This document shows, in pieces, positions 29,501 to 40,657 of a stretch of DNA of 64,000 bases. Each line of letters begins with the position of its first letter. Positions within the stretch are counted from its first letter, which is position 1. The stretch is from Ptychodera flava (lineage: Eukaryota > Hemichordata > Enteropneusta > Ptychoderidae), in assembly GCF_041260155.1 (NCBI RefSeq), contig NC_091929.1, forward strand, positions 43,034,244-43,098,243, written 5' to 3'. Below the pieces are notes generated by a model. That model searched no databases and was not told the DNA's origin. It worked only from the letters and a program-made list of their open reading frames with translations. The position numbers and the translations under genes are program-made.

Positions 29501-30927
29501 CTTTCTCTTTAGGGAGAGTAAGCGTTCTGGTAATGGTGTTTGGAAGAAAGCTTGCATCTATGCTAAAACTGCGGTCCACTTTTCACAAGAGATATAGGAA
29601 CTGTGGGCCAAGTGGGTGGAGAGTCTCTAAACCTTCTTGGTACAATACTGAGATTTTGTTTTCTTATGCTAGAATAAACTTCTAAGACATCAAAAAATGT
29701 GAACAACGGTTGTTGTGCTATAGAAACTAACAGATTTTAAATGTGAAGCAGATATAAACCAAGAATATATATGTCGTTCATAAATTTAACAAAAACCTCG
29801 CTCGTGGAACGTTTTGCACCAATGCAGTGAAGATTATTTTCAAGTATTGCATATACACAACAGATTAGTAAAAATATGTATTTTATAAAATAAATATTAT
29901 CTGATAACTTTATGTTAGACGAAGCCCTTTCTCCGATATATTGCACAAACAAACTTCGACAAAAAACGTAACCTGGCTTGATGGAATCAATATTATTTTC
30001 AGGTTGCTTATTATATATAACTTAAATTGAGATTATAACAGGAGAGATTTTTCAGATGATCTACGCTGGAAAATATTCCTTCAGTATTTAGCTACCCACT
30101 GATACAAGCTAAACAAAATACTTGACGCTCAACTCAGCAATCCTATTTTGGACCGGATCGGACATAACCCTTCTCTCACACTGTGCAGATTAATGACAAT
30201 TTCGTTCTAATATTAGAAATCGATAACTTCAACCAGGTCCATCTTACCACTGCTAAACTCGCCAAAAAATCAAATTTTAAATGTCAAAACTTGAAACACC
30301 TGTCAAATACTACGACAATTGGCTTGATTTCGGTCTCCAGTAGCTATTTTGAGCCTGTGATTATCAAGAAACCGTTCTCTAAGTCCGATCTGAACCGATA
30401 GCTGACTTGCGTTTTGAACGTTGCAGATTTTGCATATGCATCAGCTCCAAAAATAAACTTTGCTGGTTCAACTTTTGGGGTCCCTCTCTCTTTGCGATAG
30501 CCTTTACACAGTTCCTCTGAATGACCACTGCTACCTTTTCTGGATGTCTAAAATGGCCGATTTGATAATATCCACTTGGTCAGTCGGGTCTCCTGTTCCA
30601 GTTCGACCTCAAATATGAATTCCGAAGGTGTACAACATGGAGAGAACCGAAAAATTGGAATAGTTTTTTCCAGCGAGTACAACTGGTAGCAGTTCAAAGT
30701 TCCTTACTCTTGGCCCGCTGGTTCCACGTCGATTCCCGCAGCTTTTGCTTCCAAATTAGGGTCACAGCACACCTCAATCGTCTCTCCCGTTCACAAACGG
30801 CAAAACAACACACGGAAAAGGCGATTTTGGAGGCAAAAACAGGGACGACATAGTCGGTTCTCGATCGATCTGGCGGACATCATCTCGTAAACCAGAACGA
30901 TGAGATCACTTTCCATTAATAGTAAAT
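29501..30927. other. Upstream flank of the phosphatase coding start
   Basis: Between the DUSP start codon and the promoter-like segment near 30.93 kb there is AT-rich sequence to about 30.1 kb, then a segment richer in CpG (about 30.4-30.9 kb). On the minus strand, CAGTTTTAGCATAG just before 29557 could be a splice acceptor, so a non-coding first exon of DUSP may lie in the CpG-richer part. This is a guess. Confidence 0.4.
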
Positions 30928-31027
30928 TACGTCATATTTGGCCAATCAGAACAAGCCAAGAAGAAATAGCTATGATGTCATTGTAGACCAATCATCGTTG
31001 CCCAAGCAACTTCAGTGACTCTCATGA
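30928..31027 (+). promoter_or_regulatory. Promoter-like segment with CCAAT boxes, CRE-like site and X-box
   Basis: TTACGTCA (30928-30935) is CRE-like. CCAAT boxes stand at 30942 (GGCCAATCAG) and 30988 (ACCAATCA). GTTGCCCAAGCAAC (30997-31010) is a perfect X-box (GTTRCC-2-RGYAAC), the RFX site typical of ciliary gene promoters. All sit within 100 bases of the proposed ATG at 31028, in CpG-richer DNA. The segment may also act for the divergent phosphatase gene 1.4 kb away. Confidence 0.6.
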
Positions 31028-34000
31028 ATGGCGCCGGTTTTCGTGAACGCCATCTTCCTAACTCGGGAGCATTCTAAAGCGTTCTGTAAGGAATATAAAC
31101 ACATATCCGGCAACGTGTCACACAAGGTTATACGATCGAATGAAATCAAGGCTGCCGACGTCAACCTTGTCGACGCACTGAAATTTACAAGTTCATCCAA
31201 AGTACAGTTTTATTGAGCTGAGGTCCACGGCCCCTACACAGTTTTTAGTTTGGTCTTACCCACGCGTGCAACTGCTGTGGTGAGTTCTGCAAATAGAACG
31301 GAGACAACAGACTTTCCTGGGTAGAGAGAGAGGCCGGCGTGGGTGATTCAACCCAGCTTAGGTGAATCATAGGCCAGATATGTTATGAGTAAAAACCCCA
31401 TGCCCGTGACCGTAGACATCTTTTATACTGTCTATGCCGTGACCAGCAAAATGACCTACCCTTACTTGGGGACAATAAGACAACTGCAAGTACAGAGATA
31501 GCATCAGAATATTCCGATGTTATGCTCAACTGTTAAGGAGGGAGGGGAAAACTCCGAATAAGGCCACCTAAGTAACCTAAAACGGAATTTACCGCGCAAC
31601 GCATAGCCGGTGTACCTCAGTTACAAGTTAAATTACAGAAAGTGGGATTCCATCGTAGCACACGCAGACATTGAATTATAAATGAAAATTACAACAGTGA
31701 TTTTTTTCCATTCATATTTCGAGCCGTGAGATCGTAATAATACTTTGCTATCATCATAATAAAATGACTCTTAGGGGGTCGTTACAGAGGTCACGGTCCT
31801 ATGCTATGTAAAATTGTGACGTCACCAGCAGTTTTGTCAACACAGCGGGAGATTTAAAGGACGTCGGTGTCGCACAGGCAAGTAAAATAGTGGTTTTCTG
31901 AATATTTCTGAGGTGTCATTGACAAAAAATGTGTCGATAGTAACTGGTGTGTAACAAGTAAGAGAATACAAGAACAAAAATCATTGGGATAAGATTATCA
32001 ACGGAAATTTCAAGAAAAACTTCGTACTTTGGAGTCAGTGGTTATCGTGCAACCTGGACACAAATTTGTCGTTTGGTCCAAATTTTTCTCGATCGCAAAA
32101 TTTAATTGGGCATTTTACGAAAAAAATAAGATCGCTGAAGGGAAAACAGGATCCTTGACAAGTGTTCTGCAAAAAACTGTATAATTCTGAGTGCCCAAAA
32201 GATTTATCCAGATTTTTTTTCTGGTGCGGCCTGTGTAGCAGCAGGTTGTTGCCAATGGCAACGTATATATTTATCATCCATACATTCATATTTTGCTATT
32301 TCTGATATTTTGCTGATTCTGATTTTTGTTGGCCTGAACGACGTAGATTGACCTCTATTGTGTTGACTGTTGTGATTCATTTACTATTTGGATGCATTTT
32401 TTAACTTTTGACAATATTTAAAACTTTGGCTTTTGAATTTTTATTTTTATTTTCAAGCAGTTTTGTAACATTAAGTGAAATTGCCCCTAATACAGGAATT
32501 TTGACTAATAGAGCATGCTCTACTCAATCACGATAAGTCCCTATCAATATCCCTTGCAATATTCCTATCTGCTAAGAAAACAGTGAAGAGATTAATGGCC
32601 TACATCTGTATATGTACACTGCATCTGCTTTGTATTATCTAAACATCTTTTTAAATCCCTTACTGTTTCCGTAGGATTGAAATAATAAATAATGAAGTTT
32701 GATAAATAAAATATACATAGAATATTGCCAGGGAAACTGATAGGGACTTATCAACATCCTTGCAACATTATTTCTTGCAACTACAGTAATACACAACAAA
32801 TACTATTTCTTTCAGCTTGAATGGTGTGTTATTGCATTTGACAATGTGAAGTTACTTCAACCATTTAGTGATATCCTGGATGATCAACCCTACATTCATT
32901 TTGATACCAATCTTGATATGATCAATCTCGCACAAATAGAAACCTTAACCTTAATTTATAAGTGATCGGAGAAACTTAAATTTCAAGGTGCGTACTAGCT
33001 TAAAAGTATTTTCCGTCTTGTAGCATGGGCATACTTAAATCACAACAGCAACTGTCCCACAGAGCTTAACTGTGATGGGAAGGGGCCATTGAGGTACTCT
33101 CGAAGAGCAGCATATTAATTGGTCGAGTAAATACCTGTACAGTACTTAAATATTTGTAAGAGAGGCATGTAATAAAAACATTATAGCCAAAACAAGGGAC
33201 TATGTACCCTCGGGCAGGAGACCATTTGCCCTCCTTACGTCGGGCAAATGGTCACCTACCCTCGTGCACATAGTTCCATGTTTGGGCTATAATATATATA
33301 ATTACCCGGTAACAATTAGTCAACAATTAGTGAGCTGGTACATCTCAACTCAAATTCTGCGCATGATTTATGTTCAATGGGTTAATTTTATGTGTGGCCT
33401 CAGACATTGTTTTTCTCATCTAGTGTTTCATAGAGGTTCCAGCCAGGCGGCTGAGCAACAAGGTAAGGATGAAAATATTGGAGGTAGAAACTTACGAGTA
33501 AATTTTCTGTAAATAAGTACATATAGTTTATCCTTTAAATTAGGCCACAGTGATGAATTCTTTGTTTCACATCCCATGCACATGGGTTTTTGGAGGTTTA
33601 ATGAAAAAACACTGTATTTCAACAGGACTTTCCCTTTACCTTTTCTGCCAACAAATCATTGCTTACAAACTTTGTAAAGTGTTTTTGCATGGTTGCAGAA
33701 TATTGCATCGTTGTGCAAATTATGAGGTGAAAAAGAGGTTTCTGGTTTTCATTGTGGATATTATGTTTGGTAGACATTGAATAAAATATTAAAGACTAAT
33801 CATGGAACTTAATTTGGCTTGTTCCATTTCCAACTGTACAGTTGCTAGATATTATTATACAGTGCCTATATATTCTCATGTAGGAGTAACTCGGTATCAT
33901 TTGGAATCAGAAAATGTATTTACATTTGTAAAGCTGTACTATCGATAACTGTTCCCCTGTTTTTATTATTTTGTCCTGTGTATCAAGTGTAGTTTCTCGT

Positions 34001-37000
34001 CAAACTCTGTAAAGCATGATGAATGTAAGTTTTTAGCCAATGAACACGACTTATTTGTGTACAATCACTGCTGTTTAATGTTGAAATTGAATTTACATCT
34101 GGATTTAAAGTCATTTGACGACAAAAAAACAATCAGACCATACACAACCACATCCTGTATTAACAAGCAGAAAACTAGATATTTTAGGAAGCAAGAAACG
34201 TTATAAACAAGGATACACAGAAGAAAAATAGCGAAGAATTGTCAGAAATTACAGACAGTAACCCTTTGCTGCAGATGCAAAAAATTGTAAAACACCAATG
34301 TTGAAAGTCCCTATCCCTTGCAATGTTCATATCTTCCTAGGGAAGTGAAGAGATTTGATCAGCACTTCATCTGGATATATACACTGCTTGAACACTGCTG
34401 TGCATTAAATCAGCTTTTCTGAAGTTCCTTGCTGTTTCCTTATGAATATTTGAATACTGCATGGGAATTTGACAGTGCCTTCAATATCAAGTTTGGTATT
34501 TTATATTTCTTGCATCTGCATTATAAATCCTAAAGATCAGAAAAGGACAAGCGATAAAAATGTCTGTTTACTTTTCAGTACCAAACTCTGCAAAAGTCAA
34601 TATAAAAACTGACCTGTAAAACAGTGCAATTACAGAGGATTCACAAGAGGTTAATACACAAGAAATACCATATGATAAGTAATCCGCAGGTAAGTATTTT
34701 CTGGCAGGAGACTACAGCAATGTGAAGGATTAAATTTGAAGCATATATACCGGTAATAGTAGCTTTGCATGTGGGCGTTAGGTTGTTTCGACCGGCTTCA
34801 CCTACAAGCACTGTGCTGCAAAGTGCGATGAAGAGAACAATAATCATGCACTTTTGCACATTCACAAAAATACTGAAAAAAATATCCTTTTAACTGAAAC
34901 ATGCAAAATTTGCGATGAAGAGAAGTAGAGACATGTAGTCCATTTCTGTTTCACTCGTTTGGACCTGCTTTTCCAAGATGAAAATGTTCACATCTGAATA
35001 AAATGCCTGTACTGATTGTTTCAAAATGTCATATTATCTTCATACTGTCGATATATTCAACCTTTTTCAAGTTTCTCAATATCATTCCATAGCATTCAAA
35101 ACATGCGTAGCCGGTATTGCCGCCGAAACACGCCACCATTGCAAGCGTGTAGGAAAACTAGACATTGTGTAATATTGACTTCTACACTGAAAAGGGTTGT
35201 AAATAATGTCAGTATGAGGATAATATGATATTTTGTAATGAACAGTGCAGGAATTTCATTTATATGTGAAAATGTTCAATTGGAAAGCAGGTCCAAATGA
35301 GTGGGACAAATCGGCCACTTTCATGACCCCCGTGTGACCCCTACATCCTGGCATTTTTGTTGGTATAAGTTTTACTAATTTGAGTTCAAACTCTGCAACC
35401 GTGAACCTTTTGATCATTGAAATTGTGTACTCCAACTCATCCTTGAACAAAACTTAGGATTTTATTAGTCACAAAGGGAGAAAAGTTGAAGGTTGTATGA
35501 TGCCATACCAACAGAAATACCAGATTGTAAGGTCACTCAGGGCTCAGGAGTCATGAAAGTGGCCTATTGGTTTGCGTCATCTCAACTTCTATTCATATCC
35601 TGTGGCAGTGCTTTTCCAAGCTTAGCATAAAATATGCCTGAAAACAATTTTCAATATCAAATATTATTTTATAGCAAGTGACTAATTTGCATCATTTGTG
35701 GGTGAAGAAGAATATTATTACTGATATTTTTTTGTTGTGCATTGAATGAGTGTAAAATACAAGTAATATTTCAAGAGTATTACCATACAAAATAATTCTG
35801 TATATTGAATAACTGGTTAAAGATCTTTCTTTACCAGATGAGGTGCGTCAAGTCATATCTAATTCTGTCATACCAAAGGAGAGTTCACCAATTACAGAAA
35901 GCCCATCAACAGATGAGACAGAGCATTGCTTCGTTACAGAGGCACTGCATTACTGAAACTGCTGGCTGCATCAGACAACATGAAAAGGTGAGTTTTTAAC
36001 TTTTCCCTTTAAGTGATGATCCCTTATGTATGACAGGTGTCCAGAAACTTGTAATAATTTCTCACTGAATTACATTAGATGACAGTTGGTTTTACTGGAA
36101 CACCACCTGCACATTTTTTTACAAAATGCCATCCAACAAGAAGGTTCAGCACTGTCACTTGTTATGCTGTGATTACTGGAGAAAATGAAATAAGTTAGTA
36201 TCATGTCATTCTATTTCTGAAACACCGGATATACACTTGATAATCTCAACAAAACAATCCATTTTGATGCATATTGCATGATAGTTGCAATTTCAGGAAT
36301 GCATAGAAGACGCCAGACAGGTGGTACTAGAGCTGAGAGCAATCCCGGTGAAGATTTACATGGTACGAAAAGTAATTGTCTTCAAAAAATCAAAGCACTG
36401 ATTGGATTGACAACACTTAAAACCATTATTCATCTTCCAAAATTAGGTCTCTTCAATGGCAAAAGATGACCATGAAGAGCAAAGGCGTAAAATGGACCTT
36501 GCCTCAGTATGTCTACCACTTTTGACTTAAAAGTAATTAAATTTGGATGAAAATTAAATTTGGATGAAAATGTTTTTAATTGCTTGAAACAGAATATCGA
36601 ATCAATAAAGTAATGTTTTGTATGTCTTTTTCAAATTTACACCAGATAATAATAGCTTAATTGTCATGTTGCTACAATAAAGTCATGTCATGATCACTTT
36701 TCCCTCACACTCTCTTTCATTAACCATGTCCTCACTGATCTAAAAAATTGTAATTGCTTCTTTCATAGCATAATGTCATCATACTTATAATATCACCCCA
36801 ATTAACATCTAAACTCTTTCTCTTTTTACATACTTTCTACATCACCCAATTTAGTACTACATCCCATCACATCACATCACATCCTAACTATCACTAGCTT
36901 CATTTATTTTTCTACATCCAGGATCAGATGTTTGTGAGACTCTATAGCTCAGTTGGCAGAGCAACATATCCATGTTACAGCACCGACAGGATCTTGGGGT

Positions 37001-37694
37001 CCCAGGTTCAAACCCTGGTGGAGTCAATGTACTTTTTCCTGGCATTAAGAGTCCAGCAGTACTGAATGATGTATTTGCTGCATCTCTGTTCCGTCACCAT
37101 TTTCAATCTTCCACATCTGGCAATTAAGACACATTTCATTTTCCAGGTTTATTCCATTACAGATTTTACTGATGAATTTACTTCCAGTGGAATACCATGT
37201 ATCCTGAGTTCACTGCTCCTGAAAATGAACAAGTAGATATCAATGAGCACTATTTTATAATAGTTTAATTCCAAATTATTTGTAGAAAGTTGCACATTTA
37301 ATAAGATTCATGAATTATTTTTATTGTTAGTTGTACATGTTATTCAAATATGAATGCAGATTTAACAAACAGATGAAACTGTAGGAGATGTAATTACTGG
37401 GCATTTCATTTTTTTTTTGAATTATCACAAGAAACTTCAGTAGATGCACACGAACAAAATATAACACAACATCCAAAAGTTACAGCTAATTGAGCTTCAA
37501 GTAATATTTTATTTTGTACAGGTAATGGGGCATTTACCTGAAAACGAACTCTGGGATAAGCTTTATTCATTATTAAGTTTTACTCTCTTTTTTTAATCCA
37601 TATGCAGGACAAGAAGCTGACGTGTGTGCAATATCTGGATGCAAATATCCGGGAAGTAAACGTTTACAAACCTTGCATGGTGTGTACGAGCTAA
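31028..37694 (+). CDS. Uncharacterised small coiled-coil protein (about 166 aa, six proposed exons)
   Basis: I do not recognise this family. Exons 33424-33462, 35838-35987, 36297-36362, 36447-36506 and 37608-37694 (TAA) all have AG/GT borders, lengths divisible by three and a shared open phase 0, which is unlikely by chance. Joined, they encode a hydrophilic, Gln/Arg-rich helical protein: VHQLQKAHQQMRQSIASLQ, then an ECIEDARQVVLELR helix, a DHEEQRRKMD segment, and a Cys-containing end YKPCMVCTS. The proposed first exon 31028-31126 (start MAPVFVNAIFLTREHSK) ends at a weak donor AAG|GTTATA and is less sure; other 5' exons may be missing. No signal peptide is clear. The X-box just upstream suggests a ciliary role, by inference only. 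Confidence 0.5.
31532..31840. repeat. Copy 1 of a CRE-containing repeated cassette
   Basis: AGGAGGGAGGGGAAAACTCC (about 31536) and, 230 bases on, GGTCCTATGCTATGTA followed by GTGACGTCAC also occur, inverted and only ~25 bases apart, at 42794-42868. TGACGTCA (31817-31824) is a full CRE palindrome. The 230 bases between the parts look like an insertion in this copy. It lies in intron 1 of the proposed coiled-coil gene. Confidence 0.65.
32532..32755. repeat. ~220 bp element with GATAAGTCCCTATCA inverted ends
   Basis: GATAAGTCCCTATCA at 32532 is matched by TGATAGGGACTTATC ending at 32753. The interior (CCTTGCAATATTCCTATCT, AGTGAAGAGATT, TACACTGC) recurs as a diverged direct copy at about 34300-34450. 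A mobile origin is likely; the family is unknown. Confidence 0.55.
33181..33292. mobile_element. 112 bp hairpin element
   Basis: Arms TTATAGCCAAAACAAGGGAC..ATGT (33181-33205) and ACATAGTTCC..GGGCTATAA (33268-33292) pair with few mismatches. Inner parts pair too (GACCATTTGCCC with GGGCAAATGGTC), leaving a ~10 base loop. It is a miniature foldback element with no coding content. The next coiled-coil exon is 130 bases downstream. Confidence 0.8.
34300..34450. repeat. Diverged second copy of the 32532-32755 element
   Basis: AAGTCCCTATCCCTTGCAAT, GTGAAGAGATTTGATCAG, ATATACACTGCTTG and CCTTGCTGTTTCCTTA follow the same order as at 32.5 kb. Terminal repeats are not complete. Confidence 0.5.
36938..37026 (+). 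tRNA. tRNA-like sequence with good acceptor, D and T arms but no normal anticodon arm
   Basis: The acceptor strands GACTCTA and TGGAGTC pair (one G-T) with discriminator A. The A box TAGCTCAGTTGG sits in a D arm GCTC/GAGC, and the T arm CCAGG-TTCAAAC-CCTGG contains the B box GGTTCAAACCC. Between D and T arms are about 39 bases. The best stem, CCGA-CAGGATC-TTGG, lacks U33 and leaves ~20 extra bases (with an AACAT/ATGTT hairpin). It could be a pseudogene, a SINE head or a very odd intron-containing tRNA. No T-run terminator follows closely. It lies in the last intron of the coiled-coil gene, same strand. Confidence 0.5.
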
Positions 37695-38059
37695 AAGATG
37701 ATATTGTGTTAAATATGAACAACAAAGACCACATTAAAACCTGCAACAGACATTTCAACAATGAAAAAAACCGTGGCCACCCACATGGGCACACTAAATA
37801 CCAAACCAAAAATAATCTGCCAAAGTAGTCTCTGTCACAAAGAATGCAATGTAAGTCAGTCACAACCATGCAATCTGCACTGTGTGACACTTGGACTAAC
37901 AAATCCCCAAACATACCAAGTCACATGTGATTTCTTAGATGAACATGAAGAAATACCATTAGAACAGTGAGCTTTTATGAGTTGTTTACGGTAATATTTT
38001 TAACCTTTACTTGTTAAATTATTAAATGTGTACATTTTAATCTCATAAATGACTAAGTC

Positions 38060-38065
38060 AATAAA
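38060..38065 (+). terminator. Candidate polyadenylation signal of the coiled-coil gene
   Basis: AATAAA about 365 bases after the proposed TAA stop at 37692-37694. A typical position, but untested. Confidence 0.45.
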
Positions 38066-38782
38066 CTAAAGAACTGCTTCAACAAGCTTCATTTGTATAT
38101 GTATTGTTTGTATACTAATAGTATAGATGAGTTACTATTTCATTGTAAAGTGAAATAAAAAATCGTGTCAAGGACACAGTCGCTTCCATATAGTGTGCTA
38201 GGCAGATTTCAGAGATTTTTAACCAAAAATGGGATAAATTGCCCCAAAATTCAAATATACAAATTTCACTTACAATTTGGGCATATCTAACTTAGCTCAA
38301 AGTTAGAAACCTGCATAATACAAATTTCAAAGCAGTTGGATAAGTCACATTTCAGAGAAGACTAATTTTGGACCAAAAATAGGGAAAATTTGAAAACAAA
38401 ACATCCCATTTTGACCAAAATAACCCAGAATTTGGCTGTATTGCTTGACAAAGTCACTGGAAAATAAAATAAACATATTCAAGTCACTGAGAACCATCCT
38501 TTCACCAAGTTTGAATGAGATACCTGACATAATTTCATATTAGAAAAAAGATTATGATGTATGATCAGTCAGGATTTTTAAGAGACACATGAATGGAGAC
38601 ATCATAATGACAGCTGTTCACCCGCAGGGTGAAATGAAACAGATGTTTTTGCAGTGCCAGCTGTTTAAGGTAGTTTTAATATTTTTCATATGATATATTT
38701 GTCAAACTCATTGGGAGGACAAAAATACAAGAAAAATACTCAAAAGTTACAGCTCATGGAACTTTAATTTGTTTCACATTTA

Positions 38783-38969
38783 GAGGTTATAAACGGCAAG
38801 CGAGGGTATTTAGTTGCGGATATAAGACCTCTGGGCTGAAAATTAGCATATTTGGCGGGAAATAATCACCGAGCGAAGCGAGGTGATTATTTCACCCAAA
38901 TATGCTAATTTTCAGCCCAGCGGTCTTATATCCGCAACTAAATACCCGAGCGCACCGTTTATAACCTCA
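38783..38969. mobile_element. 187 bp near-perfect palindrome
   Basis: Left arm starts GAGGTTATAAACGG and runs through TATTTAGTTGCGGATATAAG and GGGCTGAAAATTAGCATATT. The right arm is its reverse complement, ending CCGTTTATAACCTC. The centre itself is AATAATCACC-GAGCGAAGCGA-GGTGATTATT. Only a few mismatches occur over ~85 bp arms, so insertion is recent or pairing is maintained. Confidence 0.85.
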
Positions 38970-39474
38970 TTATAATATGTTGAAGTCAAAAGCAAGTGGA
39001 CAATTTCGTTATTTAGGGCCGAAGTTGGAACAACAGTTTCAGGAGCGCCCAGCCTCATACAAACTCTAAAAAAGAACGTTTCAGAACGCGCGCGCGTGCA
39101 CAGTTGCATTCATAAACTACGGTTACGCAACGCATCGATATCGCGATTAGACATCGAACTTGAAGAATTTTTTCCTTAAAAAAAACGCTCATAAAACTTT
39201 AAAAAATTGTGGTGTTGTTACACAGACTCCGCTGCTTACAGAAACTCTTCATATTTTGGTTCGTCAAGCTGCACTAGCCTAAAATTTAACGATCAAAAAC
39301 AATCTGAAGCCATAGACTTGTTCGACATTACGGCGCGTTGAACTCTCAAGTTGGCGTTCGAAATTTGCGCGAGCTCAAAATGTTACGCGGCGCGCAGGTC
39401 TTCTTGTTGAGAATATAAACCCCGGCTCCAGCCAATCAGATTGCCGGATTCCAGCCAAGCATATTATAATGTGT
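38969..39474. mobile_element. Possible ~500 bp CpG-rich element adjoining the palindrome
   Basis: CATTATAATATGTTGAAG at the left and CAAGCATATTATAATGTG at the right form imperfect inverted ends. The interior is unlike the AT-rich surroundings (CGCGCGCGTG, GCGGCGCGCAGG). It could be one unit with the palindrome at 38783. Boundaries are uncertain. Confidence 0.4.
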
Positions 39475-40657
39475 GATTGACCCTTTTTTCTGCTCTGACA
39501 AGCAAACAAACAAATTTATTTTTGTGACTAACTCTGGCAAGATGAGTTCATATCAGGGTGTGTAACACTGTGTCACACCACTAATGACTTGTCAAACGGT
39601 CTTGTTTATTAGTGAAATTAGAGAAGAAAATGAGCATGTGATTCATGGAATGGATTTGTGATGTTGACAAATCAGAAAGTTTCATCAATGTTTTCAAGAA
39701 AGTAACTGCCCTAGATAAAGTTGAAGACAATATCTCCTTTTGATCTAAGCCCTTCAAGCCAAAGTCTCCATTGTACTGATCCTCTCACAGATTAAACATT
39801 GAAAAGTTCTTAGATAGGGTGAACTTGAACATGAAAGAACTGCAGTACTCAAGTGGCATACTTCAGGAAATATGACATCAAATCAATTCCAGCAATCATA
39901 ATCATTCAAGTAAATTACCAGGTCCAATAAACAATAAAAACAAACAAACAAACAAACAAAGATCAATGACGAAATCAGTAGTACAATCTTGAACCACTTT
40001 ATAAGATCAGCGCGTAGTTAACCAGGCTGAGCTAGCATGCTACACCGTCAAGATTGAACTAGAGTGACATGTTATTGTACAGTAATTCAGCTAGCTGCCA
40101 AATTACTGTTCTGAGTCAAAGTCAGGAATGCTGTCTCTCATCATCTGAGTGACAGATTTGTCATATTTGACCTTTGATTTTCTCACTTTCTGTGACAAAG
40201 CTGCTACATTTCCGGTCGAAATATGCAAGATAGATAGCTGTTTTCACATCCTCAAAAAGTGTGTCTGACAGATTTCCCCTTTCATTGTTTTAAAGATATG
40301 GGCAGTTAAATGTGTTGGACTAAATTTTTATTGCTCAAAAAAGAAGGGCAAGCATAAGAAATCTGTGACACTGTTTTCAAGCATATAACAATATCTTTCC
40401 ATGATATAAATTTCAGACAGAAATCTATCGTGGATCCTTGGGTCCTATTGATTTTCATAACTTTCCTAAAATTGATCTTCTGAAAATCAACTATGACTGA
40501 TTAAGACATCATTTATTACATGTAATGATTCTAGAATTTCATTGAATACTAATTATGAGTATTATAACAATTACCTGTGTTTTCTACATGATAATTGGTG
40601 GTGTCACGGTCCCTCCACACCGTGGTGGTGTACCGGTACATGACAAACATGTGTTTA

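Larger units (their letters stand above)
37695..40654. other. Gene-poor stretch after the coiled-coil gene
   Basis: Apart from the polyadenylation candidate, the 187 bp palindrome and its CpG-rich neighbour, this interval is AT-rich with a short (CAAA)n run near 39945-39960. I see no gene. Confidence 0.5.

Noticed and set aside
35838-35960. Alternative acidic reading frame of the 150 bp coiled-coil exon
   Set aside because: A Ser/Glu-rich frame is also open here, but it reaches a stop inside the exon and cannot join the next exon, whereas the coiled-coil frame passes through all exons.
37622-37970. Cys/His-containing frames (68 and 69 codons) overlapping the last coiled-coil exon
   Set aside because: They are in other frames than the one that joins all upstream exons in phase. 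The Cys/His spacing fits no zinc-binding domain I know.
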